Assembly (NCBI GenBank): GCA_045655245.1
Contig: JAZOOX010000013.1
Location: forward strand, 1-45,250
Source of the DNA: RGIG8785 sp045655245
GTDB taxonomy: Bacteria; Bacillota; Clostridia; RGIG8785
DNA length: 45,250 nt
Reading direction: 5' to 3'
Positions 23,251 through 31,168 of this stretch are shown here, piece after piece; the first letter of the stretch is position 1; each line of letters starts with the position of its first letter. The notes beneath the pieces were generated by a model, which had not been told where the DNA came from, did not search any database, and was given only the letters and a program-made list of their open reading frames with translations. A program made the translations under genes and the position numbers.

Positions 23251-24672
23251 TTATTCAGCCAGTTTCTTTTCCAGGAGGGACTTGATGACCGCCGGGTCAC
23301 CTGCGCCCTTTAACTCTTTCATACAAGCGCCAAAGAGTGCTTGCATGGCTTTAACCTTGCCACCCTTGAAGTCGGCAACGGCTTGTGCGTTTTCGGACAG
23401 GATGCGGTCGATAATGCCTTCCATTGCAGAAGTGTCCACCTTTTTGTCCAGTCCCTGTTCCTTGCAGTAGGCGATGGGGTCAACCCCGTCTTCCACAACG
23501 GCGATCAGTACCTTCTTGGCGGCGTTGCGGTTAATGGTACCTTCATTGACCATCTTGATTAAGGCTGCCAGTTCGGTGGCGGTGATGGTCAAATCACCTA
23601 AGGTCTTGCCGTCTTTGCGGAGAATCCCTGCGCAGTCGGTCAAAATCCAGGCGGCGGTTTCTTTGGGGTTGCAACCAAGGGCTACGGTGTCGTCTAACAA
23701 GGTACAGATGCGGTGGTTGGACAACAGCATGTCGATTTCTTTGTCCGAAATTCCCGCGGCGCGATACTCTTCTGCTCTTTCGTCTACAGCGGCGGGTTTG
23801 TTGGCTTTGATTTCTTCCAACCACTCGTCGTCGATGATGATGGGCATTAAGTTGGCATCGGGGAAGTAACGGTAGTCAGCTTCGGTCTCTTTGTTCCGCA
23901 TTGCCATAGTTTTACCACTGGCATCGTCAAAGCGGCGGGTTTCCTGAACCAATTCCTCGGTTTCGAATTCCAGCGCGTCTATATGCCGCTGTGCTTCATA
24001 GCGGATGGCGCGGTCGATGGCTTCGAAGGAGCTCATGTTCTTGATTTCGGTACGGACACCGAATTCACTGCTGCCTTCGGGACGGACCGAGATGTTAACG
24101 TCACAGCGCATTGCACCCTCTTCACACTCGGAAATGCCGCCCGAGCGGAACATTGCCTTTAACTTGTTGAGGTAGGCCAGAACTTCTTCGGCGCTACGGA
24201 AGTCGGGCTGGGTAACAATCTCGATCAGCGGAACGCTGGTACGGTTAAAGTCAACATACGAGGACTTGCCGCCGTGAACCAGTTTGCCCGCATCCTCTTC
24301 CATATGAATCTGCTTGATGCGGATGTCGCGGGATCCCTGGGAGGTCTTGACGGTGACACATCCGTCGGTGCAGATGGGATGGTTTAACTGGGTAATCTGA
24401 TAGGCACAGGGCAGGTCGGGATAGTAGTAGTTCTTTTTGTCAAAGGTGGTGTAGCGGTTGATGTTGCAGTTGAGCATCAAGCCTGCGGTGACCGCCAGTT
24501 CCACGACCCGCTTGTTCATAACGGGGAGCATACCGGGCATACCCGAGCAGGCGGGACATACACAGTCATTGGGTTCCTTTGCGGCAGAATGACCGCCGCA
24601 GGAACAGAAAATCTTAGATTCGGTGCTGAGTTCCACGTGGGTTTCCAGACCGATGACCAGTTCGTAGTTCAT
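23251..24672 (-). CDS. gatB: Asp/Glu-tRNA(Asn/Gln) amidotransferase subunit B
   Basis: GatB binds misacylated Asp-tRNA-Asn or Glu-tRNA-Gln, activates the side chain with ATP and amidates it. The 473-residue length is normal and the hallmarks are intact: GLETHVELST, the Cys-rich zinc region (CSCGG, CVCPAC), QIHMEEDAGK, NRTSVPLIEIVTQPD, MRCDVNISVRPEG and ETEADYRYFPDANLMPI, with the helical YqeY-like tail at the C-terminus. It abuts gatA directly, with its AAAGGAGGG site inside the gatA end. This subunit looks functional even though the GatA encoded next to it has lost the glutaminase residues. Confidence 0.96.
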   Translation of the reverse strand: MNYELVIGLETHVELSTESKIFCSCGGHSAAKEPNDCVCPACSGMPGMLPVMNKRVVELAVTAGLMLNCNINRYTTFDKKNYYYPDLPCAYQITQLNHPICTDGCVTVKTSQGSRDIRIKQIHMEEDAGKLVHGGKSSYVDFNRTSVPLIEIVTQPDFRSAEEVLAYLNKLKAMFRSGGISECEEGAMRCDVNISVRPEGSSEFGVRTEIKNMSSFEAIDRAIRYEAQRHIDALEFETEELVQETRRFDDASGKTMAMRNKETEADYRYFPDANLMPIIIDDEWLEEIKANKPAAVDERAEEYRAAGISDKEIDMLLSNHRICTLLDDTVALGCNPKETAAWILTDCAGILRKDGKTLGDLTITATELAALIKMVNEGTINRNAAKKVLIAVVEDGVDPIAYCKEQGLDKKVDTSAMEGIIDRILSENAQAVADFKGGKVKAMQALFGACMKELKGAGDPAVIKSLLEKKLAE

Positions 24673-25857
24673 TTATTTGCCCTCCTTTTCAGCGATTGCG
24701 CCAAGGCTTAAGAGCGTACTCTCGTCAAAGGCTTTGCCCAGGAACTGGACACCGCAGGTAGCCAGTGCGGGGATGCCGACAAGGTTTGCGGCGGCAGTGA
24801 ATTCGCTTTCACGGCAGACTTTTTCGAAGGCCTCGTGGATGTCATAGGCTTCGTAAGCGGTCTCGGTGCAAACGGGGGTTAAGATGGCGTCGTAGCCGGA
24901 AAGAATCTCTTTCAGTCGGTCAGCGACTACGCGGCGTACTCGCAGAGACTTATCGTAGCAGTCCTTGTAACGGTTTTTAGACAATACGTCCGAACCGTAG
25001 AGGATAACCGCTTTGGTCAGGAAGTTAAAGCCTTCGGTTCGGGAGTTGACGTAGAGCTCGTCGATGTTTCGGTAGGTTGCGGCACGGTGGCCGTACTTTA
25101 CACCGTCATAGCGGGAGACGTTGTTACAGGTCTCGGCGGACATGAGAATTTGCCAAGCGGCGTTGGCAATTTCAAATAGATCACAGGAAATTTCGTCTAC
25201 GGTGACGCCGTTATTCTTTAAGGCTTCGGCAACGGCGGCGACCTTTTTATTCGCGGCTTTGCCTGCTTTTTGGGTCAGGTCGGTGATGATGCAGACCTTT
25301 TTCCCGGAAACAGGTAAGGAGGCGGAATACTCATAGGATTCCTGTTTTAAACTGGTGCCGTCCTTGGCATCGTGACCTGCGATGACCGACAGGATTTTTG
25401 CGATGCTGTCGGCGGTATCGGCGTAAACGCCTAACTGCTCACCCGAAGCGGCAGTAGAGATAATGCCGTAGCGGGAGACGGTACCGTAGGTGGGTTTTAA
25501 GAAGGAAACACCGGATAATGCGGCACCGCGGCGGGGTGCGCCGTTGACGTCCACTGCCAGGGCAGCTTTGACTTCGCCTTTTGCTACCAATTCGGCAGCG
25601 GGGGCTTTTAAATTGCCTTCCTGTTTGGCGTAGTGAGAAAACTCGCCCACCAGATCCAAGCCAAACTCGCCTACATGGGTCTTTCCCGAAAGGGTGTAGC
25701 CTTTTTCTTCCAGGCGGGTGACTGCCTCGGCGCTGAAGAGGGGGGTAAACCCTTCCAAAATGCGGGAGCCTGCGGTCGTGGCAACGTCTTTTACCAGTAC
25801 GGTGTCATCGACTGCGATGGTTCCTTTATCGTTTAATTTTACAGCGTATTCATTCAT
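24673..25857 (-). CDS. gatA: GatA-like protein lacking both catalytic serines (pseudo-amidase)
   Basis: A 394-residue homologue of GatA, which normally hydrolyses glutamine to supply ammonia to GatB (usual length about 485). It starts about 55 residues later than normal. The catalytic Lys is kept (VKD, K23), but the signature loop GGSSGGSA, holding the cis-Ser, is deleted: the sequence passes from GNLKAP directly to AAELVAKG (81-94). The second motif, GSDTGGSIRQP, reads AVDVNGAPRRG (101-111), so the Ser nucleophile is Ala107. Other regions are well conserved (LKPTYGTVSRYG, SRYDGVKYGHR, NSRTEGF). The frame is open throughout, so this is not a pseudogene by frameshift. The ATG at 25857 is well placed after GAGGTG; GTG 25866 lies in that site. 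It is probably a structural GatA without amidase activity. Confidence 0.88.
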   Translation of the reverse strand: MNEYAVKLNDKGTIAVDDTVLVKDVATTAGSRILEGFTPLFSAEAVTRLEEKGYTLSGKTHVGEFGLDLVGEFSHYAKQEGNLKAPAAELVAKGEVKAALAVDVNGAPRRGAALSGVSFLKPTYGTVSRYGIISTAASGEQLGVYADTADSIAKILSVIAGHDAKDGTSLKQESYEYSASLPVSGKKVCIITDLTQKAGKAANKKVAAVAEALKNNGVTVDEISCDLFEIANAAWQILMSAETCNNVSRYDGVKYGHRAATYRNIDELYVNSRTEGFNFLTKAVILYGSDVLSKNRYKDCYDKSLRVRRVVADRLKEILSGYDAILTPVCTETAYEAYDIHEAFEKVCRESEFTAAANLVGIPALATCGVQFLGKAFDESTLLSLGAIAEKEGK

Positions 25858-25867
25858 CTTGCACACC

Positions 25868-27946
25868 TCACTTTACAAGTCTGGGTACTTGCCAGCTGTC
25901 CTCGCTTCGCTCGGGAGCGCCTTTTAACAGGCTTTCGCGGGTGAAGGGTTGGCAGCGGACGTCCTCGCGAAGGACGTTGGTCATGGGCATGACGTGGACC
26001 ATTTCCTCCACGCCCTCGGTGTCTACTTTGGACAGGACCGATTCGAACTCGCCCATGGTCTTAAAGATTCCCTGCATCACCGACTCTTCTGCATCGGTGA
26101 GGGCAATCTGGTTTAACTGTTGTGCGTTAGAGAAGGTAGAACGCTTGCCTGGGGAGGTTTTTCCACCGCCCGACGTTGCGGTTGCACGGGCGGCAAGGGC
26201 ATTTGTGTTGCCCAGCAGGTGAACGTCCTCCAGCTGTTGGTTGGTGACCTCGCTGGGAGCGCCCAAGAGCAGGTCTTGTGCATTGCCGTTTAAGGGGAAT
26301 GCGATAACGTCCAAAATCTTTTCTTCGTCGGTTAAGAGCATGACCATACGGTCTACACCCGGTGCCATACCTGCGTGGGGTGGAGCGCCGTACTGGAATG
26401 CATTATACAGGGCGGTAAACCGATTTTTTAAGTCTTCCTCGGTATAACCTGCAATCTCGAACGCTTTCTTCATAATGTCCACATCGTGGTTACGGACGGC
26501 ACCCGATGCCAGCTCGATGCCGTTGCAAACCAGGTCGTACTGGTAAGCAAGGACTTCGGTGGGGTCCGAGTTTAGGAGTGTGTCCATTCCGCCTTGGGGC
26601 ATGGAGAAGGGGTTGTGGGTGAAGATGGTCTCGCCTGTTTCCTCGTCGTTTTCGTACATGGGAAAGTCGACAACGAAACAGAACTCAAAGGCATCGTCAC
26701 GGATCAGATCCAGCTGTTCTTTGCGCGCCAGCCAGGTGCGGATATGACCTGCTTTCTTTTCGGTGTCGTTTTTCTTATCATCACAGATAAAGAACAGCGT
26801 TTCGCCTTCTTTGACGCCTGTCAAGTCGATGATTTCAGCTTTTTTGGCATCGCTTAAGAACTTGGCGATAGGACCTGCAAATACTCCGTCTTTTAAGGTG
26901 ATATAACCCAAACCGCCCAAACCGACTTCGGCAGAGGTGGCAAATTTCAGGGAGTCTTCAAAGAACTTCTTGGACTTGCCTCGGCAATCGGCAACGATAC
27001 CCCGGACAGGTTTGCCCCGGAACGCGGGGAAGTCTACATCGGCGAAGAACGCCGTTAAGTCGCAGATGATCAAGGGGTTGCGCAGGTCGGGTTTATCCGA
27101 GCCGTAAGTCATCATTGCATCGGCGTAGGTGATGCGGCGGAAGGGCTTTTCGGTAACTTTTTTATCCGAGAAGGTCTTGAAGGTGTCATAGATGACATCC
27201 TCGCAAACTTCCAGTACCTCGTCCTGGGTGGCAAACGCCATCTCGAAGTCCAGCTGATAGAACTCGCCGGGAGAACGATCCGCACGGGCGTCCTCGTCAC
27301 GGAAGCAGGGGGCGATCTGGAAATAACGGTCAAAGCCTGATACCATCAACAACTGTTTAAACTGCTGAGGCGCCTGGGGCAGGGCATAGAACTTGCCCGG
27401 ATGCTTACGGCTGGGAACCAAAAAGTCGCGGGCGCCCTCGGGGGAAGATGCGGTCAGGATGGGGGTCTGAATTTCCAAGAAGTTTTTATCCTCCATCTTT
27501 TTGCGCAGATGACGGATGATCATGGAACGCTTGACCAGGTTGTCGTGGTTCTTGGGGTTACGCAGGTCGAGATAACGGTACTTTAATCGCAATTCGTCTT
27601 TCGAGGAACGGGAAGCCCGTACCTCGAAGGGAAGCATATTCTTGCTCTTGCCCAGGATTTGCAGGCGGTCAGCGACCAGTTCCACATAACCTGTGGCAAT
27701 CTTTTCGTTAACCGTGTCGGGGTCACGCTTTTCAACAATGCCGCTGACCGAAATGACTGTTTCGCGGTTGACGTTTTTTAACAGGTCCTCGTTATGAACG
27801 ACCACCTGGGTAACACCGGTGTAGTCACGCAGGTCAATAAAGATGACACCGCCGTGGTCGCGCACAACATCGACCCAGCCCGCCAGTTCGACGGTCTGGC
27901 CTACATGGCTGTCTCTGATGTCGTTACAGTATAAAGTTCTGTACAT
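25868..27946 (-). CDS. aspS: Aspartyl-tRNA synthetase fused to amidotransferase subunit GatC
   Basis: A 692-residue fusion; ordinary bacterial AspRS has about 590. Residues 1-575 are a complete bacterial AspRS: OB-fold anticodon domain (GQTVELAGWVDVVRDHGGVIFIDLRD), class II motif 2 (QIAPCFRDEDARADRSPGEFYQLDFEM), the GAD insertion, and motif 3 (GMAPGVDRMVMLL). A linker rich in Ala, Ser and Gly follows, then residues about 611-692 match GatC: KVDTEGVEEMVHVMPMTNVLREDV and a VPRLVK end. GatC clamps GatA to GatB, so the fusion ties the charging enzyme to the amidotransferase. This suggests a covalent transamidosome for Asp-tRNA-Asn. The start has AAGGAGG and the operon has a T-box leader. gatA begins 10 bases after the stop. 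Confidence 0.93.
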   Translation of the reverse strand: MYRTLYCNDIRDSHVGQTVELAGWVDVVRDHGGVIFIDLRDYTGVTQVVVHNEDLLKNVNRETVISVSGIVEKRDPDTVNEKIATGYVELVADRLQILGKSKNMLPFEVRASRSSKDELRLKYRYLDLRNPKNHDNLVKRSMIIRHLRKKMEDKNFLEIQTPILTASSPEGARDFLVPSRKHPGKFYALPQAPQQFKQLLMVSGFDRYFQIAPCFRDEDARADRSPGEFYQLDFEMAFATQDEVLEVCEDVIYDTFKTFSDKKVTEKPFRRITYADAMMTYGSDKPDLRNPLIICDLTAFFADVDFPAFRGKPVRGIVADCRGKSKKFFEDSLKFATSAEVGLGGLGYITLKDGVFAGPIAKFLSDAKKAEIIDLTGVKEGETLFFICDDKKNDTEKKAGHIRTWLARKEQLDLIRDDAFEFCFVVDFPMYENDEETGETIFTHNPFSMPQGGMDTLLNSDPTEVLAYQYDLVCNGIELASGAVRNHDVDIMKKAFEIAGYTEEDLKNRFTALYNAFQYGAPPHAGMAPGVDRMVMLLTDEEKILDVIAFPLNGNAQDLLLGAPSEVTNQQLEDVHLLGNTNALAARATATSGGGKTSPGKRSTFSNAQQLNQIALTDAEESVMQGIFKTMGEFESVLSKVDTEGVEEMVHVMPMTNVLREDVRCQPFTRESLLKGAPERSEDSWQVPRLVK

Positions 27947-27962
27947 AACAATCCCTCCTTGA

Positions 27963-28177
27963 AAACAAAAAGTCCCGAGAATATTTGCATATTCTCGGGA
28001 CGAGTAAACAGTTTACCCGCGGTGCCACCCGCATTGATGCGGAGACCCGCACCCTCTTTTCTATGAAATTAAGGCAAATCAGAGTGTTCCCGTGCTTACT
28101 ACTCGTCTCAAGTGCGCTTTCAGTCGGCGACGCACTCTCCCTGACAGACTTTCCAAAAAAGCCGAGTCTCCATACCT
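27963..28177 (-). promoter_or_regulatory. T-box leader of aspS-gatC operon
   Basis: On the minus strand the T-box sequence GGGTGGCACCGCGGG is at 28030-28016, followed by a terminator (GTCCCGAGAATAT / ATATTCTCGGGAC, 28001-27972, then TTTTT). Upstream lie elements resembling a shortened stem I (GGAGAGTGCGTC, GACTGAAAG) and GAGTAGTAAGCACGGGAACACTC. The specifier is unresolved: GAC at 28107-28105 (Asp) and AAC in GGGAACAC (Asn) are both possible. Uncharged tRNA should prevent termination and induce the operon. Confidence 0.88.
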
Positions 28178-28205
28178 ATTATAGCAAAATTTCATCTTTT
28201 GTCAA
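28178..28205 (-). promoter_or_regulatory. Promoter of aspS operon (minus strand)
   Basis: On the minus strand: TTGACA (28205-28200), 16-base spacer, TATAAT (28183-28178). Confidence 0.82.
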
Positions 28206-28243
28206 CAGTATTTTTCCCCCATCGCTACAATTTATACATTCTT

Positions 28244-28762
28244 TTAACAGCAACAAGGGAAACAAAGACAGGGCATGGGACAGCAGGGGACGCATCCGTA
28301 GCCCATTCCGTTGCTTTGGTCTTGGTACTGCCGGTAGCGCGGCTCCGAAAACCCGCTTTGGTAGCGGGGGTTTTGGGGGTCCAAACGGGCGGCTTCTTCG
28401 AAATAGGATTCCGCCTGATCGAACCACCCGCGTTTTTGGTACAGGACGCCCATTAAGTAGTGCCATTCGGCGCTTTGGTCGGCAGACGCGGTTAAGATCC
28501 GTTCCGCTTCAAACAGGCGGCCTGCTTTTAAATGTGCTTCGGCATACTGCAAGGGAGACGGCTCTGTTTTTTCCTGAGCGGTTTTGCCCATGATCTGATC
28601 ATAGGCGGCGTTCAGTTCGTCCAGTTTCTTTTGCGCAAATTCGTCCAAACCGCCGTCTTTTCGGTCGGCACGGTACTGCAACAGTTTTTCATAGTAGGCG
28701 GCCTTCACCGTTTCGATGTCTGCATCGGGGGTCAGACCCAAAAGTTCATACGGGTTGTTCAT
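28244..28762 (-). CDS. J-domain-like/TPR protein with cysteine-rich tail
   Basis: A 172-residue protein. Residues 1-60 resemble a DnaJ J-domain (NPYELLGLTPDADIETVKAAYYEKL), but the diagnostic HPD tripeptide is absent: the loop reads QYRADRKDG. Residues about 70-145 fit one or two TPR units (AEWHYLMGVLYQKRGWFDQAESYFEEAARLDPQNP). The final 20 residues are very Cys-rich (about eight Cys in CVPCCPMPCLCFPCCC), which suggests metal binding or acylation. Without HPD it probably does not stimulate DnaK. It overlaps the upstream DUF5685 gene by 17 bases, so the pair is co-translated and likely works together; the function is unknown. Confidence 0.82.
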   Translation of the reverse strand: MNNPYELLGLTPDADIETVKAAYYEKLLQYRADRKDGGLDEFAQKKLDELNAAYDQIMGKTAQEKTEPSPLQYAEAHLKAGRLFEAERILTASADQSAEWHYLMGVLYQKRGWFDQAESYFEEAARLDPQNPRYQSGFSEPRYRQYQDQSNGMGYGCVPCCPMPCLCFPCCC

Positions 28763-29603
28763 ACTCTTTTAACTCCTCATCCATTCGGCCGCGGAGGCCA
28801 AGGTAAATAATATTTTCTAAGATCGGTTTTGCCCAATCGGCAACGGGCAGGGCAGAGTAGGCGTCGCCCATCTCCGCAAACGACCGCAACAGGGTACGGC
28901 GAATCCGTTCGGCGGGGACTCCTGCAAATCCGTGGGGGTCTGCAAGGTTAAATCGGGCAAGAAGGGGATTGTACTCCTGCCGTTTAAAATCTTCTTTTAA
29001 ATCGCTGACCGCGTCCAACAAATAGACCACCCGTCCGCAATGGTAGCCCAATCGGGACAGGTTTTCGCGAACATCGGAGGGAGTATCGGGACGGTCGAAA
29101 AAAAGTTGCATGATCTGCCCGAACAGGTCTGCCACCTGGTCGATGACAGCGCAGTTTTCCGATTCCTTTTGATAGAGGGCGGTGAGCAATTGTCGGGTTT
29201 TGTCCAGTCGTGCATTCTCGTGTTGAGAAAGCTTTTGGAAGGCGGGTCGGTACAAAAGCCGTGCCAGTTTTGCCGTAAAGCGGTTTTCGTCCCGAATATC
29301 GTCTTCGAACTTTAAGGCGGTTAATAGGACACTGCAATCGGCGGCACACTCCAATGCGACGGCGGTTGCCATGGGGCGCTTTAAAAAGGGGTTATAGACA
29401 CAACGGGAAGGGCGTAGAACGGCATCGTTGTCCAAGGCGGCGTGTAACAGCGCCAAAAAGGTGAAATCGTAATTCAAGCCCAGACGGGTAACCTGACCGT
29501 GGCGGTCGCCCAGGGTCTTGCACAGACCGCAGTAAAATCCGCGAAAGGTGTTGCGGTCTGTATCGCTCAGGGCATTTAAGTTGGGGGTGATAAATCCAAA
29601 CAT
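28746..29603 (-). CDS. DUF5685-family protein
   Basis: A 285-residue protein beginning FGFITPNLNALSDTDRNTFRGFYCGLCKTLGDRHG, the signature of a conserved Clostridia family (DUF5685) with a CxxC near the N-terminus. The rest is predominantly helical, with scattered Cys (including SRCVYNPF and LECAADCSVL) and a middle segment with DAVSDLKEDFKRQEYNPLL. No catalytic function is known to me. It has its own promoter and AAGGAG ribosome site, and its end overlaps the J-like gene, an association that suggests a shared role. Confidence 0.8.
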   Translation of the reverse strand: MFGFITPNLNALSDTDRNTFRGFYCGLCKTLGDRHGQVTRLGLNYDFTFLALLHAALDNDAVLRPSRCVYNPFLKRPMATAVALECAADCSVLLTALKFEDDIRDENRFTAKLARLLYRPAFQKLSQHENARLDKTRQLLTALYQKESENCAVIDQVADLFGQIMQLFFDRPDTPSDVRENLSRLGYHCGRVVYLLDAVSDLKEDFKRQEYNPLLARFNLADPHGFAGVPAERIRRTLLRSFAEMGDAYSALPVADWAKPILENIIYLGLRGRMDEELKEYEQPV

Positions 29604-29625
29604 AGCATTTTTCTCCTTAAGGAGG

Positions 29626-29654
29626 ATTATACACTATAATTTCTTTTTTTGCAA
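29626..29654 (-). promoter_or_regulatory. Promoter of DUF5685/J-like operon (minus strand)
   Basis: On the minus strand: TTGCAA (29654-29649), 17-base spacer, TATAAT (29631-29626), about 23 bases before the start codon. Confidence 0.75.
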
Positions 29655-29669
29655 TTCTTTTATAAACTA

Positions 29670-29701
29670 TTGACTTTTTATTCACAATTTATTAATATAA
29701 T
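29670..29701 (+). promoter_or_regulatory. Probable promoter region of glyS
   Basis: TTGACT (29670-29675) is followed by a perfect TATAAT (29696-29701) 20 bases away, which is too long. TAATAT (29693-29698) gives a 17-base spacer instead. The exact -10 is uncertain. No T-box is seen before this gene, unlike aspS. Confidence 0.5.
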
Positions 29702-29751
29702 AAGGTAAAAATTCAGACCGTCACAAGCCAGTGGCGGCGAAGGAGGATATT

Positions 29752-31128
29752 ATGCGAAACACGGAAAAGACAATGGAAAAAATCGTAAACCTCTGCAAGG
29801 GCCGCGGGTATGTATACCCCGGATCGGAGATTTACGGTGGATTGGCAAACTCTTGGGACTACGGCCCCCTTGGCGTTGAGTTTAAGAATAACGTAAAACG
29901 CGCCTGGTGGAAGAAGTTCGTGCAGGAGTCGCCTTATAATGTCGGGCTGGATGCCGCAATTCTGATGAACCCTCAAACCTGGGTTGCATCGGGACACGTC
30001 GGCGGTTTCTCGGACCCGTTGATGGACTGTAAAGAATGTAAGGCACGGTTCCGTGCCGATAAACTGATCGAGGACGAAGGCGGTGTCAGTGCCGATGGTT
30101 GGACCGATCAGCAGATGAAGGATTTTATCGAAGAAAAGAACATCAAGTGTCCCAAGTGCGGCAAACACAACTTTACCGACATCCGTAAGTTTAACCTGAT
30201 GTTTAAGACCTTCCAGGGCGTTACCGAAGATGCAAAGTCGGAACTTTATCTCCGTCCCGAGACGGCCCAGGGGATTTTTGTCAACTTCAAGAACGTTCAG
30301 CGTACTACCCGTAAAAAGATTCCTTTCGGCATCGCACAGGTAGGTAAGTCTTTCCGCAACGAAATCACTCCCGGTAACTTCATCTTCCGTACCCGTGAGT
30401 TCGAACAGATGGAACTGGAGTTCTTCTGTAAACCCGGCGAGGACCTGGAATGGTTTAAGTATTGGAAGGATTACTGCAAGAACTTCCTACTGTCTTTGGG
30501 CATTCCCGAAGAGAATATCCGCATGCGTGACCACAGCCCCGAAGAGCTGTCTCACTACAGCAACGCCACCACCGACATCGAGTTTATGTTCCCCTTTGGC
30601 TGGGGCGAACTCTGGGGCATTGCCGACCGTACCGATTTTGACTTAAAGCAACACTCCAACCATTCGGGCGAGCCCATGGATTACTTAGATCCTGTTACCA
30701 ACGAACGTTATGTTCCCTATTGTATCGAGCCTTCCCTGGGGGCAGACCGTGTGGCACTTGCCTTCCTGGTTGACGCTTATGATGAAGAGGAGATTGCGGA
30801 AGGGGATGTTCGTACCGTTATGAGATTGCACCCCGCGTTGGCGCCGATGAAGGCGGCTGTTCTGCCTTTGTCCAAGAAGCTGTCCGAGCAGGCTACTGCC
30901 GTTTATACCGAGCTGTCCAAGTACTTCCTTTGCGATTACGACGAGGCAGGTTCCATTGGTAAACGTTACCGCCGTCAGGACGAAATCGGCACGCCTTTCT
31001 GCATCACCGTAGACTTTGATACCGAAACTGACCAATCGGTTACCGTCCGTGACCGTGATACCATGGAGCAGGTTCGTCTGCCCATTGCGGACTTAAAAGC
31101 ATATATCGAAGACCGGTTACAGTTCTAA
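29752..31128 (+). CDS. glyS: Glycyl-tRNA synthetase (single-chain, alpha2 type)
   Basis: A 458-residue class II synthetase of the homodimeric (eukaryote/archaea-like) type that charges tRNA-Gly. Motifs: GLANSWDYGPLGVEFKNN near the N-terminus, a zinc-type insertion with CKECKARF and CPKCGKH, motif 2 around LYLRPETAQGIFVNFKNV and GKSFRNEITP, and motif 3 in IEPSLGADRVALAFL. The C-terminal anticodon-binding domain runs from about residue 365 (LAPMKAAVLPLSKK). Start ATG 29752 has AGGAGG at 29741; the frame extends to a GTG at 29731 that lacks a site. Confidence 0.97.
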   Translation: MRNTEKTMEKIVNLCKGRGYVYPGSEIYGGLANSWDYGPLGVEFKNNVKRAWWKKFVQESPYNVGLDAAILMNPQTWVASGHVGGFSDPLMDCKECKARFRADKLIEDEGGVSADGWTDQQMKDFIEEKNIKCPKCGKHNFTDIRKFNLMFKTFQGVTEDAKSELYLRPETAQGIFVNFKNVQRTTRKKIPFGIAQVGKSFRNEITPGNFIFRTREFEQMELEFFCKPGEDLEWFKYWKDYCKNFLLSLGIPEENIRMRDHSPEELSHYSNATTDIEFMFPFGWGELWGIADRTDFDLKQHSNHSGEPMDYLDPVTNERYVPYCIEPSLGADRVALAFLVDAYDEEEIAEGDVRTVMRLHPALAPMKAAVLPLSKKLSEQATAVYTELSKYFLCDYDEAGSIGKRYRRQDEIGTPFCITVDFDTETDQSVTVRDRDTMEQVRLPIADLKAYIEDRLQF

Positions 31129-31138
31129 AAAGAGTAAT

Positions 31139-31168
31139 AAAAAAGTCAGCCGAAAGGCTGACTTTTTT
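31139..31168. terminator. Bidirectional terminator between glyS and degV
   Basis: AAAAAAGTCAGCC, GAAA loop, GGCTGACTTTTTT. It overlaps the degV stop codon on the minus strand and has nearly the same stem as the terminator at 20958. Confidence 0.92.

Noticed and set aside
24673..25857. GatA as a frameshifted or broken pseudogene
   Set aside because: The frame is open and conserved before and after the altered motifs, and coupling to gatB is preserved, so the change looks like in-frame loss of specific residues.
27985..28593. 202-codon open frame on the plus strand
   Set aside because: It runs through the aspS T-box and the J-like gene on the opposite strand; both have better support.
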